Source of the DNA: Gemmatimonadota bacterium | GTDB taxonomy: Bacteria; JAAXHH01 | Reading direction: 5' to 3' | Assembly: GCA_009838645.1 (NCBI GenBank) | Contig: VXRC01000049.1 | Location: forward strand, 186,001 to 250,000 | Length of the DNA stretch: 64,000 nucleotides | Shown: positions 42,682-51,891 of the stretch, one piece after another | Layout: every line of letters begins with the position of its first letter | Position numbering within the stretch: the stretch's first letter is position 1 | The notes under the pieces: generated by a model | The model's database searches: none | Told to the model about the DNA's origin: nothing | What the model saw: only the letters and a program-made list of their open reading frames with translations | Position numbers and translations under genes: made by a program

Positions 42682-43707
42682 TTAGTCAACCGGTTCGAAC
42701 AGTATCTTCATGCCTTCTCTGTTCAACAGCCGGTGGAATGCGTTTTCCCACTCGGTTAAAGGAACCACGTCCGACACGATGGGTTCCAGTTCGATCCTGC
42801 GTTGATCCAGCATCACCATGGTGCGGTCCCAGGCATCCAGGGATCCGGCGAAGGAGGTCCGTATATCGATTTCCTTCAGTTCCGCCGGGAAGAAATCCAC
42901 CTCGAAGGGTCCGCCGTGCAGGCCGATCTGCATGATGGTGCCCTGCTTCCTGACGAGTTCGATGGCCGAGCGGGTCGCCGCCGCCGATCCGGAACATTCG
43001 TACACCACGTCGGCGCCGTAGCCCTGGGTCCGGTCTCGGACGAGATCGAGCAGGTCGACCTCTTCGATGTTGACGGTCTCGTCGGCCCACCGCGCGCCGA
43101 GTTCGAGCCGGTCTTCATCCGCCGAAGTGCCGGTCAGGATGACGTAGGCGCCTTCCGCCTTCGCCACCTGCGTGGTAAGCATGCCGATGGGGCCGGGTCC
43201 GGTCACCACCGCCACGTCGCCGGCGGTAACGGAAGTACGTATGGAAACGGCCTTCACACAGCAGCATAGAGGTTCGCTCAACGCGCCGATGGTGAGATCC
43301 AGGTGTTCCGGTATCCGCCGCAAGGCCCAGGTGGGCATGACCACGTACTTCGTAAATACGCCGTGCACCCCGCTGCCGATGGACAGGCGGCTGTCACACA
43401 GGCTGTGCTGGCCGGCCACACAGTACCGGCACACGCCGCAGACGACGGTGGTCGGAATGCCGGTCACCGCGTCGCCCGGCCGGTATTCGTCCGTGCCGGC
43501 CACCTCGTCCACGATGCCGGAGAACTCGTGGCCCATGATCACCGGCGGGTTGTAGGGATACTCGTCCTTGTAGATGTGGATGTCCGTACCGCAGATGCCC
43601 GCGGCCCGGATTACCACACGGACCTCCCCGGAACCAGGCTCCGGAACCGGCATGTCCCGGACTTCCATGTTGACCGGTCCATAGTCGTATTTAACCAGTC
43701 CTTGCAT
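42682..43707 (-). CDS. Zinc-dependent alcohol/polyol dehydrogenase
   Basis: 341-aa medium-chain dehydrogenase of the sorbitol/threonine-dehydrogenase type. AGICGTD supplies the catalytic Zn cysteine, GHEFSG the His-Glu pair, and CGVCRYCVAGQHSLC four structural-zinc cysteines. The nucleotide site is VTGPGPIGML. The ATG at 43707 has GAGGA; the frame is open 165 nt further up but without family similarity. It precedes the SDR in the same operon. NAD-dependent oxidation of a sugar alcohol is likely. Confidence 0.88.
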   Translation of the reverse strand: MQGLVKYDYGPVNMEVRDMPVPEPGSGEVRVVIRAAGICGTDIHIYKDEYPYNPPVIMGHEFSGIVDEVAGTDEYRPGDAVTGIPTTVVCGVCRYCVAGQHSLCDSRLSIGSGVHGVFTKYVVMPTWALRRIPEHLDLTIGALSEPLCCCVKAVSIRTSVTAGDVAVVTGPGPIGMLTTQVAKAEGAYVILTGTSADEDRLELGARWADETVNIEEVDLLDLVRDRTQGYGADVVYECSGSAAATRSAIELVRKQGTIMQIGLHGGPFEVDFFPAELKEIDIRTSFAGSLDAWDRTMVMLDQRRIELEPIVSDVVPLTEWENAFHRLLNREGMKILFEPVD

Positions 43708-43836
43708 CCTCGAATCCTCGCTAACACCGTACAGGATTTCTACCGCTCGATGCATTGCCGAATTAGAGGTCAGAATATATGCCGGTGTACAGGAGATGAC
43801 AAGATCATTCACTGCCCGGATGTCCGCATTAAGGCA

Positions 43837-43866
43837 TTGACAATCCGGCAGGCAGGTACATATGTT
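43837..43866 (+). promoter_or_regulatory. Sigma-70-type promoter of tRNA-Arg
   Basis: A perfect TTGACA (43837-43842) is followed after 18 nt by TATGTT (43861-43866), 35 nt before the tRNA. Confidence 0.6.
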
Positions 43867-43901
43867 GAGCACGGACCAAGCCGGACCGGAACTTCACTTC
43901 T

Positions 43902-43974
43902 GCCCCCGTAGCTCAGTGGATAGAGCAACGGTTTCCTAAACCGTTGGTCGGGTGTTCGACTCACCCCGGGGGTA
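43902..43974 (+). tRNA. tRNA-Arg (anticodon CCT)
   Basis: Cloverleaf with acceptor GCCCCCG/CGGGGGT (terminal G-U pair), D-arm GCTC/GAGC, anticodon stem ACGGT/ACCGT with loop TTCCTAA giving anticodon CCT (codon AGG), and T-arm GGGTG-TTCGACT-CACCC. CCA is not encoded. Confidence 0.95.
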
Positions 43975-44040
43975 TTCCCGGTCTATAGTCTGTCTCTCAT
44001 GTTTCCCCGCTTCCCCGTGCACATCCGCAGGAGGGTCTTC

Positions 44041-45342
44041 ATGTCCGATCTGTCCCGGTACATTCAGGAAACGCCGCTTATCGACACCCATGAGCATCTC
44101 AGGTTCGAAGAAGACTGGGTAGCCAACGGGCCGGACGTGTTGCAGGACCTCTTCGAGAACTACGTCCCTGCGGATCTCGTGGTCGCCGGCGCTTCGCAGG
44201 AGGATGTCAACACCCTGCTGGATCCCCGGAAGGGCGAAGTAGCGGCGCGCTTCGAGCCGGTCAAGCCGGCCTGGGAGGCCGTGAAGCATACGGGATACGG
44301 TGAAGCGGTGCGCATCCTGGCAGAAGACGTGTACGGCATGGCCGAGATTACCGCCGACGGCCTGGCGGCGGCACAGGCCGAGAACGACAGACTGCGGGGC
44401 CCCGGCCAGCGCCTGGCGCTGTTGCGGGACCGCGCGGGCCTGGATCACGTGCAGATCGACAACTTCGTCTGGGCGTGCGAACCGGATGTCTCCGGACCGG
44501 ATTTCTTTCTCTACGACCTGTCCTGGGTGGGATTCTGCAACGGCGAGGTGCCCGTGCAGAACATCGCGGAGGAAACGGGGATTACGGTGGACAGTCTTGG
44601 CAGCCTGCGCGAGGCCATGGCCGCCATCTTCGCGAAGCACGGTCCCCACGCCATCGCGGTTAAGGCGCAGCACGCCTATTCCAGGACGCTCCGGTGGGAG
44701 GAGCGCAGCGACGAGGAAGCGGCAAGGGCCCTGGATATCGTGCTGAGTAATCCCGATGGCGCACCGGAGGAAGCGTCATTGTGCCTGGGCGACTGGGGCT
44801 GGGCGCGGGGCGTGGAATTATCCATCGAACATAATTTGCCGTTCAAGATCCACACAGGTTACTACGCGGGTCACAGCCGGATGCCGGTGGACCGGATCAA
44901 GAGCGGGAATCTTTGCGGACTGCTGGCCCGCTACCTCGACGCCCGGTTCGTGCTGATGCACATCGCCTATCCCTACAGCCACGAGTTGATCGCCCTTGCC
45001 AAGCACTATCCCAACGTCTGGGTGGACCTCTGCTGGGCCTGGTCCATCGACCCTTTTAGTTCCTGCGATTTCGTCCGCCGCTTCATCCACGCCGTACCGA
45101 TCAACAAGCTGTTCGCTTTCGGAGGAGACACCGGCTGGCCCACCAGTGCCTATGCCTATGCCGTGCAGGCGCGAAGGTGGCTCGGCCGCGCCCTGGAAGG
45201 CGAAGTGAACGACGGCCTCCTCACCGAAAAACAGGCGATGGACGTAGCGCTCCGGCTCATGCAGACCAACCAGCGGGAGTGTTTTGATATCAGCGGAACG
45301 TGGGCGAATATCGCGCGGTCCCTGGAATCCGTCGGAGCCTAA
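44041..45342 (+). CDS. Amidohydrolase family TIM-barrel protein
   Basis: 433-aa cytoplasmic metal-dependent hydrolase or isomerase-like enzyme. The first strand carries H17-x-H19 (PLIDTHEHL). Later metal residues are in FKIHTGYYAGH, VLMHIAYPYSHE and the terminal Asp in FAFGGDTGWP. The last third (QARRWLGRALEGEVNDGLLTEKQAMDVALRLM) resembles the uronate-isomerase/amidohydrolase-2 group. ATG 44041 is chosen for its AGGAGG site; an ATG 42 nt upstream is also in frame. It stands alone between two tRNA genes. Substrate unknown. Confidence 0.84.
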   Translation: MSDLSRYIQETPLIDTHEHLRFEEDWVANGPDVLQDLFENYVPADLVVAGASQEDVNTLLDPRKGEVAARFEPVKPAWEAVKHTGYGEAVRILAEDVYGMAEITADGLAAAQAENDRLRGPGQRLALLRDRAGLDHVQIDNFVWACEPDVSGPDFFLYDLSWVGFCNGEVPVQNIAEETGITVDSLGSLREAMAAIFAKHGPHAIAVKAQHAYSRTLRWEERSDEEAARALDIVLSNPDGAPEEASLCLGDWGWARGVELSIEHNLPFKIHTGYYAGHSRMPVDRIKSGNLCGLLARYLDARFVLMHIAYPYSHELIALAKHYPNVWVDLCWAWSIDPFSSCDFVRRFIHAVPINKLFAFGGDTGWPTSAYAYAVQARRWLGRALEGEVNDGLLTEKQAMDVALRLMQTNQRECFDISGTWANIARSLESVGA

Positions 45343-45349
45343 AAACGGG

Positions 45350-45378
45350 TTGCGATCGGGTAGGTCGTGCCTTATATT
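45350..45378 (+). promoter_or_regulatory. Sigma-70-type promoter of tRNA-Thr
   Basis: TTGCGA (45350-45355), 17-nt spacer, TATATT (45373-45378); the tRNA begins 18 nt after the -10 element. Confidence 0.6.
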
Positions 45379-45395
45379 TAGCGCGGTTTTACCAG

Positions 45396-45468
45396 GCCAC
45401 GATAGCTCAGTTGGTAGAGCAATTCATTCGTAATGAATAGGTCGTCGGTTCGAGTCCGACTCGTGGCT
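45396..45468 (+). tRNA. tRNA-Thr (anticodon CGT)
   Basis: Cloverleaf with acceptor GCCACGA/TCGTGGC, D-arm GCTC/GAGC, anticodon stem ATTCA/TGAAT with loop TTCGTAA giving anticodon CGT (codon ACG), and T-arm GTCGG-TTCGAGT-CCGAC. CCA is not encoded. Its last 45 nt overlap, on the opposite strand, the 3' end of the polyketide synthase gene. Confidence 0.96.
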
Positions 45469-48400
45469 TTCCAACACCTCCAGCAACGTGTCGACTGTCT
45501 GTTCTATGGCGGTTTCCGACTGCAAGGTCTCTACCGGAATCGACACGTGTAATCCCGCTTCGATCCGGTTCCTCAATTCCACGGCCATGAGGGAATCCAC
45601 CCCCAGGCTGCGCCACGTGTACCCCAGGTCCACGCTCCCCCGGTCCACTTCCACGATCCGGCCGATCGCATCGGACACGAATTCCTCGATGTAAGCACGC
45701 AGTTTGTCCATGGGCAGCGCACTCAAGTCCGCTTTCGATAGCGGTGTAATCGACTGTGGTACGCGTTCCGGACGATCATCTGGAGACAGGTACGGCGCGA
45801 GCAGCGATTCTGCAGCGGGCTCCGTCGTGGGAATCACGCCAACGCGCTGGACATCACGGTGCAACAACCAGTCCAGCAACACACCGGCCTCATCTGGCAG
45901 GATCGATCGCAGTCCCTGGCGTCTGAGACGATCGACGGCGTGTTCGTCTGCCGCCATGCCCGTACCTTCCCAGGGACCCCAGTTGATCGACGTCACCGAC
46001 AGGCCCTTCTGGCGCCTGAGGTCCGCCAGACCGTCCAGATAGGCATTCGCGGCGGCGTAGGACGCCTGGCCCGTGGTGCCTACGAGGGAAGCCGCCGATG
46101 AAAACAGGACGAAGAAGTCCAGTTCGAGATCTTTTGTCAACTCGTGCAGTAGCCAGGCGCCGATTGTCTTGGGTCCGAGGACCTTGCGGAACCGTTCCAC
46201 GTTCTGGGTGAGCAGAATGCCGTCGTCCAGCACGCCGGCCGCGTGGAAAACGGCCCTGATCGGCCCGTGCTCCGCCCTCAGGTCCGCTATAAATTGTCCC
46301 ATTGCCTCCCGGTCGGTCACGTCGGCCTGCACATATCTGACTTTGCCAGTGGGATCGGCTTCTGGTGCCGCTTCCTCGATTCCCCTTCGGCCCGTGACGA
46401 CCACCACGCCAGCTCCTCGCTCAAGCAGCCAACCCGTCAGGAAACGGCCGATCCCACCCGCGCCGCCCGTAACGAGGTAGGTCCCTCCCGGGCGAATGAC
46501 AGGATCGTCATCGCCCAGGTGCACCGGAATTGGCGTTCCGTTATCCACGAGTACCAGTTTGCCCGTGTGCCGGGCCTGTGACATGAACCGGAAGGCCTCC
46601 GGTGCCTGTTCCATCGGGAAGGTCCGATAGGGCAGGGGACGTATCCTGCCATCCGCGGCCATGTCGACGATCTTCTGCAGCAAGCCGCCTGCTCGATCCG
46701 GCCGTTCCTCAATGAACTGCGCGAGATCGATGGTATGATAGGAACGGTTGTGGTCGAACAGGTTCAGGTCAATGGATCCGTGGTTCAGCAAATCGGTTTT
46801 CCCGAACTCGATAAATCGCCCGTTAGAAGCCAGCACGGACATCGAAGCCCGCATGGCGGTACCGGAAAGGGTGTTGAGCACGATGTCCATGCCCTTCCCA
46901 TCCGTCTGCTCCATGATCTCTTCGGCGAAAATCAGCGATCGGGAATCCATTACATGGGAAATGCCCATCTTCTTTAGATAAGCTCGTTTTTCAGGGGAAC
47001 CTGCCGTGGCGAACACCTCGGCCTCCGCCTGGTGCGCGATCTGAATAGCGGCCAGGCCCACCCCGCCGCTCGCGTTGTGTACGAGAATGCGGTCTCCGGC
47101 AGACATCCCGCCGCGTACCACGAGCCCCAGGTACGCCGTCAGAAAGGCTACGGGCAGCGTGGCGGCCTCCTCGGTGCCCAGATGTTCGGGCTTTCGGACG
47201 ACCAGGCCGGCCTTCACGGTTACGTGTCCGGCCATGGCACCAGGCATCATCCCCAGGACCACGTCGCCGATTTCCACGGAGTCCGCCCGATCGCCGCGCG
47301 CGATCACTTCGCCGACGCATTCCCACCCGAAGGACGGTGGCCGCCGTGATGGTACCTTCAGCATGCCGAGGGCGGTCAGCACGTCCCGGAAATTCAAAGC
47401 GGCGGAGCGCATGCGAATGACCACCTCGTCTGGTCCGGGTTGGGATTTCTGTTTCGTTTCGAAATGGAGGTCGTCGATGGACCCCGGTTTTGACTGTGAC
47501 AGTACATAGCTTGTTTTTGAAAAAGCGGTTACAGGTGCAGTTTGTGCCGTGCTACGTTCCAGGTCAAAGGGAACGAGTCGGCGGGTGAAAACACCGGCCC
47601 CTCGCAGTGCGATTTCACCGGGTAATGAGTCCGTGGCCACGATCTCCGCGAGACCTTCCATATCGATCTCGCCGGTCCCGGCCGGGAGATCGATCAGCGT
47701 ACAGTTCAACTCGGGATGTTCTCGCATGGCGACCCGGCCACAACCCCAGATCGATGCATATGCCGGCGATACAAGGTCGTCTGCTTTCACGGACTGCGCG
47801 CCCGCCGTAATCAGCCGCAGGCGGCACGGAAGATCCGGGTTGTCCAGCACGGTGCGGACCAGTTCGAAGGATTCCAGGGCGGGGCCGGTGTGTTGGCAAG
47901 ACTGCTCGCAGGACTGCTGACCGGACTGGCGGCCGGACTTCTGATCGCCGCCTCTCTTCCAGATCCCTGCCAAACCAATGTAGCTACTGTGGTCGCATTC
48001 CACGGATCCCAGTTTATCGGCCAGCACCCCCCAATCTGTTTCCGATCCACTGCCGGTTATGTCGATGAATTCACTCTCCACACCAGGGCGCGACAGGGCG
48101 TTGGCCAGTTTGCGCCCGAGTCGACGATCGTCCGAAAGCACGAACCAGTGGGAGGCCGGACCGAATTGCCGGTGCTCCGTCCAGCGGTTGTCGACCACCC
48201 ACTCTTCGCGGTACAGTCCGTGGGGGTTGTTATTGACGTCGCGACGGCCTCCCCAGCCGCTCGCCCGGGACAGGGACACGCCTTCCAGGGTCACCGCGGG
48301 AAGGCCCTTTTCGTCAACGAGGTACACGTCGGCCAACAGACCGCCGTCATCGGAGGATTTTCGCAGCCTCGCATAGGCAATCAGGACTTCATCGCGTTCC

Positions 48401-51400
48401 GGAAGTCTCTGCAGCACAACGGTTTTCACGCCGACTGGTAAATGTGGGCGGTCATCCGGAGCAAGCAGCAACAAGGCCTGCAGACCAGCATCCAGGACAC
48501 CGGGGTGCAGGCGGTAGGACCCGTGTCCTTCATCCCGGGGCGCCAGAGTGACCAGCGCTTCCCGGTCGGAGTATACGACGTCGTCGACTTGGCGGAAGGC
48601 GGGGCCGTATTCAAACCCCGATTCGGAGGCGCGTTCGTAGAATCGGCGGTTCGTGATCCGGCGGTCGCAGCGGGATCTGACGCCTTCCAGGTCGATGTTT
48701 TCGGTCATCCCGGCTACCTCAGTCGCCCCGGCCCCCTGAGATCTTTCGGTACGCATGTGCGCCAGCCACGTCGAAGCCGTTTCCTGAGAATCAGATTTGG
48801 AGGACAGGGTATACCGGTTCTGCCCGCGCACAACCTGGACGAGGTGGGCACCGGTTTCGGGCAAAATCAGCGGATGCAGGAGTTTGAGGTCGGTGAAGGC
48901 GACGGGGACCTCCGGTAACTTCACAACCTCCGTCTCGTCGAGCGTCTCGATGAGCATTTCGATCTGCCCGGCAAACGGCATGATGGATCGGTCCAAAACC
49001 GTGTGGTCCGCCAGGATCGGATGGGATGCCAGGCTGATCGCTCGTTCCCATACCTGGGAGTCGGGGTCGACGGACGATTCGATGGCCCGACCGATCAACG
49101 GGCGCGGGAACCGGCCGTCTATACCGCCCGAACCACCCGGACGGTCCGCTCCGCCCTGGCTGTCCAGGCCACCCGGATGTGTTGTCAAGCCATCCAGCCA
49201 GTACCGTTCCTTCTGCCAGGGGTATGGCGGCAACGGAACCCGCGTATTAGGCGGGTCTACAAGGCGCTTCCAGTGGATATCGTGTCCATGGACGTAGCAC
49301 TTGGCCACGGATTCGAGCAGGACGTCCCACGCATCGCGATCACGCCGCAACGAAGCCAGCGCGTGGCCCGTCCGCCCGTATTGAGCCAGGTTCTCGTAAA
49401 TAGCCGAGGAAAGCACCGGGTGGGGGCCGATCTGGATGTACAGTGCCTCCCCTTCACCAGGGATCTGCTCGAATATCCGGTTGAAAAGGATGGGACTCCG
49501 TATGTTCCGCCACCAGTGGCCCGCGTCTAGTTCCGTTCCGTCTGCCTGCGCGCCCGTGACCGTCGACAACAGGGGTACGCGGGTTTTCGCGGGAGACAAC
49601 CCGTTCAGGGACGCCAGGAATTCGTCGCGGATCCCATCCATTTGGCCACTGTGATAGGCGATCCCCGTGTGCAGTTTCTGGCAGAAAAGCCGTCGATCTT
49701 CGAGCGTGGCCTGCAACCGGTCGACATCCTCTGACTCCCCCGAAATCGTCGCGGATAACGGGCTGTTGACCGCGGCGATGGACAGGCCGTCGCCGTAGGA
49801 TTCTATTAGCTCCTCGGCCTCGATCGACGACACCCCCACGGCCAGCATCTCACCCCTGCCCTGCAGCTCCTTCTGTAGCCTGCTGCGCTGGTAGATGATG
49901 CGAACGCCTTCCTCCAGGGACAGTGCGTCCGCGACACAGGCTCCGGCGATTTCCCCGACGCTGTGGCCGACGACGATCTGCGGCTCGATGCCCAGGGACT
50001 TCCACAGGGCGGTCAGCGCCCACTGCAGGGCCATGTTGGCGGGTTGGGCGATTTCGACGTCGGTGATTCGTTCTCCGTCTGAGCCACTCCACATCGCGTC
50101 CTTGATCGATCTCCCTGCTGTTTCCTCGTACAGAAGATCGAACGCGTCCATCGCATCGCGAAAGACGGGGTCCGTGCGATAAAGTGCTTTCCCCATGCCG
50201 AACCATTGCGGCCCCATGCCGGTAAAGACGAAAACGACGGGCGCCGGTTTCGCGCCTATCCGTGCCGTCTCGAGCCGATCGGGGATGCCGCCCGCGCAAA
50301 ACTCCTCAAGATTTCGGGCGGCTTCTCCCAGCTCCTCGAACACCAGCGCCAGGCGGTGATCGAGATCGGACCGGTGCAGGGCGAGCGTAGCCGTGAAATC
50401 GCCGGGCGGTATATCGGGGTGGCTTCGCAGCAAGGTAACCGTGTCCGCCGCTTTCTGCTTCAATGCGCCGGCACTGTGGGCGGACAAGGTAAGCAGCAGA
50501 GGATCGTACGGGTCGGCCTCGCTCTGCGAACTGTCCTCACCGTGTGATCCGCCCTTTTTGACCGTCGCCGCTCCGTTTCCGGTTCGCGCATCGGCTGGAT
50601 GTCTATGGGATTCCGTGACCGGTGGAGACCCGAGCACGACGTGGGCGTTGGCGCCGCCGAATCCGAAGGAATTCACACCGGCGAAGGCGGGACCGGGGAT
50701 GCTGACCGGCTCGGTGGCCACCTTCAGGCCGAGTTCTTCGAAGGGGATGTCGGGATTCGGCTGATCGAAATGCAGGGAGGGCGGCAGGATGCCGTGCTTC
50801 AGCGACAGCGCCGTCTTGATGAGACCTGCGACTCCGGCCGCGGCCTCGGTGTGGCCGATATTGGTCTTCACCGAACCGATCAGGCAGCCCGCGCCGTCCG
50901 TGACGCGTCCTTCCCCCGTGGCGCGTCCGATGGCCATCGCTTCAATGGGGTCGCCTGTGGGCGTTCCCGTGCCATGGGCTTCCACGAAGGCAAGCTGAGC
51001 GGCGTCTACGCCCCCTTCGCGTGCGGCCGCCTCGATGACGGCTTCCTGCGCGCTTTGCCTCGGGACCGTCAGGCCGCGGCTGCGCCCGTCCTGGTTGATC
51101 GCGGACCCGTGAATGACCGCGTAGATCGCATCGCCGTCCTCCACCGCGTCGGACAGGCGTTTCAGCACCACGATGCCCGCGCCGTCGCTGCGTCCATATC
51201 CGTTCGCCCCCTGGTCGAAGGCCCTGCAGCGCCCATCCGGCGATAACATCTGCGCCTGCTCGAATCCGCGCGTCGTCTGGGGCGTCAACAGTAGATTGGC
51301 GCCGCCGGCGAGGGCGGCCGTGCACGTCCCGGCATGGATGTCGCGGCAGGCCAGGTGTATGGCGGTCAGTGACGAAGAACAGGCCGTGTCCACCGCAATG

Positions 51401-51891
51401 CTCGGGCCCTTCAGGTCCAGGTAGTAGGAGATCCGGTTCGCCGCGATGCTCAGCGTCCCGCCCGTGTTGGTGTGCATGCCGACTTGCGAAGGCGCCGCGT
51501 ACCGCTGGAGGTCCCAGTATTCGTCAAGGAAGATCCCCATGTACACCCCGACGGGCCGGCCTTCCAGCCTGGCCGGGGGGATCCGCGCGTCTTCCAGCGC
51601 TTCCCAGGCGAGTTCGAGCAGGATGCGCTGTTGGGGATCGATGTGGCGGGCTTCCCGGGGAGAGATGTTGAAGAACGCCGCGTCGAACCGGTCGATTTCG
51701 TCGACGAAACCGCCCCATTCGGGAAAGTCCCCGCCTTCCGGCCACGGTTTCCACAGCGATTTCCGCTCATCCGGAACCGGACGAATGGCGTCTCCGCCGT
51801 TCAGGACGAACTCCCAGAAGGATCGGGGCGTCGATATATCCCCGGGAAACCGGCAGGCGATGCCGGTTATGGCAATAGGTTCACCGGACAT
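45424..51891 (-). CDS. Type I highly reducing polyketide synthase (KS-AT-DH-ER-KR-ACP)
   Basis: 2155-aa single-module synthase. KS (about 1-430) has Cys171 in DTACSSS, plus EAHGTGT and KTNIGH. AT (about 550-850) has Ser644 in GHSVGE. DH (about 930-1210) has His963 in the HxxxGxxxxP box, where the G is D, and the second motif DAGLQ. ER (about 1460-1780) has NASGGVGLAAIQ. KR (about 1800-2000) has TGGAGGIG and SSAASLVGTTGQASYAAAN. ACP has Ser2100 in GVDSL. No methyltransferase or thioesterase. It should build a fully reduced, fatty-acid-like chain, perhaps iteratively. The ATG overlaps the lipoate-ligase-like stop by 11 nt. The last 14 codons lie antisense to tRNA-Thr. Confidence 0.93.
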   Translation of the reverse strand: MSGEPIAITGIACRFPGDISTPRSFWEFVLNGGDAIRPVPDERKSLWKPWPEGGDFPEWGGFVDEIDRFDAAFFNISPREARHIDPQQRILLELAWEALEDARIPPARLEGRPVGVYMGIFLDEYWDLQRYAAPSQVGMHTNTGGTLSIAANRISYYLDLKGPSIAVDTACSSSLTAIHLACRDIHAGTCTAALAGGANLLLTPQTTRGFEQAQMLSPDGRCRAFDQGANGYGRSDGAGIVVLKRLSDAVEDGDAIYAVIHGSAINQDGRSRGLTVPRQSAQEAVIEAAAREGGVDAAQLAFVEAHGTGTPTGDPIEAMAIGRATGEGRVTDGAGCLIGSVKTNIGHTEAAAGVAGLIKTALSLKHGILPPSLHFDQPNPDIPFEELGLKVATEPVSIPGPAFAGVNSFGFGGANAHVVLGSPPVTESHRHPADARTGNGAATVKKGGSHGEDSSQSEADPYDPLLLTLSAHSAGALKQKAADTVTLLRSHPDIPPGDFTATLALHRSDLDHRLALVFEELGEAARNLEEFCAGGIPDRLETARIGAKPAPVVFVFTGMGPQWFGMGKALYRTDPVFRDAMDAFDLLYEETAGRSIKDAMWSGSDGERITDVEIAQPANMALQWALTALWKSLGIEPQIVVGHSVGEIAGACVADALSLEEGVRIIYQRSRLQKELQGRGEMLAVGVSSIEAEELIESYGDGLSIAAVNSPLSATISGESEDVDRLQATLEDRRLFCQKLHTGIAYHSGQMDGIRDEFLASLNGLSPAKTRVPLLSTVTGAQADGTELDAGHWWRNIRSPILFNRIFEQIPGEGEALYIQIGPHPVLSSAIYENLAQYGRTGHALASLRRDRDAWDVLLESVAKCYVHGHDIHWKRLVDPPNTRVPLPPYPWQKERYWLDGLTTHPGGLDSQGGADRPGGSGGIDGRFPRPLIGRAIESSVDPDSQVWERAISLASHPILADHTVLDRSIMPFAGQIEMLIETLDETEVVKLPEVPVAFTDLKLLHPLILPETGAHLVQVVRGQNRYTLSSKSDSQETASTWLAHMRTERSQGAGATEVAGMTENIDLEGVRSRCDRRITNRRFYERASESGFEYGPAFRQVDDVVYSDREALVTLAPRDEGHGSYRLHPGVLDAGLQALLLLAPDDRPHLPVGVKTVVLQRLPERDEVLIAYARLRKSSDDGGLLADVYLVDEKGLPAVTLEGVSLSRASGWGGRRDVNNNPHGLYREEWVVDNRWTEHRQFGPASHWFVLSDDRRLGRKLANALSRPGVESEFIDITGSGSETDWGVLADKLGSVECDHSSYIGLAGIWKRGGDQKSGRQSGQQSCEQSCQHTGPALESFELVRTVLDNPDLPCRLRLITAGAQSVKADDLVSPAYASIWGCGRVAMREHPELNCTLIDLPAGTGEIDMEGLAEIVATDSLPGEIALRGAGVFTRRLVPFDLERSTAQTAPVTAFSKTSYVLSQSKPGSIDDLHFETKQKSQPGPDEVVIRMRSAALNFRDVLTALGMLKVPSRRPPSFGWECVGEVIARGDRADSVEIGDVVLGMMPGAMAGHVTVKAGLVVRKPEHLGTEEAATLPVAFLTAYLGLVVRGGMSAGDRILVHNASGGVGLAAIQIAHQAEAEVFATAGSPEKRAYLKKMGISHVMDSRSLIFAEEIMEQTDGKGMDIVLNTLSGTAMRASMSVLASNGRFIEFGKTDLLNHGSIDLNLFDHNRSYHTIDLAQFIEERPDRAGGLLQKIVDMAADGRIRPLPYRTFPMEQAPEAFRFMSQARHTGKLVLVDNGTPIPVHLGDDDPVIRPGGTYLVTGGAGGIGRFLTGWLLERGAGVVVVTGRRGIEEAAPEADPTGKVRYVQADVTDREAMGQFIADLRAEHGPIRAVFHAAGVLDDGILLTQNVERFRKVLGPKTIGAWLLHELTKDLELDFFVLFSSAASLVGTTGQASYAAANAYLDGLADLRRQKGLSVTSINWGPWEGTGMAADEHAVDRLRRQGLRSILPDEAGVLLDWLLHRDVQRVGVIPTTEPAAESLLAPYLSPDDRPERVPQSITPLSKADLSALPMDKLRAYIEEFVSDAIGRIVEVDRGSVDLGYTWRSLGVDSLMAVELRNRIEAGLHVSIPVETLQSETAIEQTVDTLLEVLESHESDSNRRPIHYE
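47886..47945 (-). repeat. In-frame 12-bp tandem repeat in the PKS
   Basis: About five units of the type CGGACTGCTGAC (plus strand) encode four-residue Q-S-G/C blocks in the PKS stretch between DH and ER, outside any catalytic motif. Confidence 0.75.
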
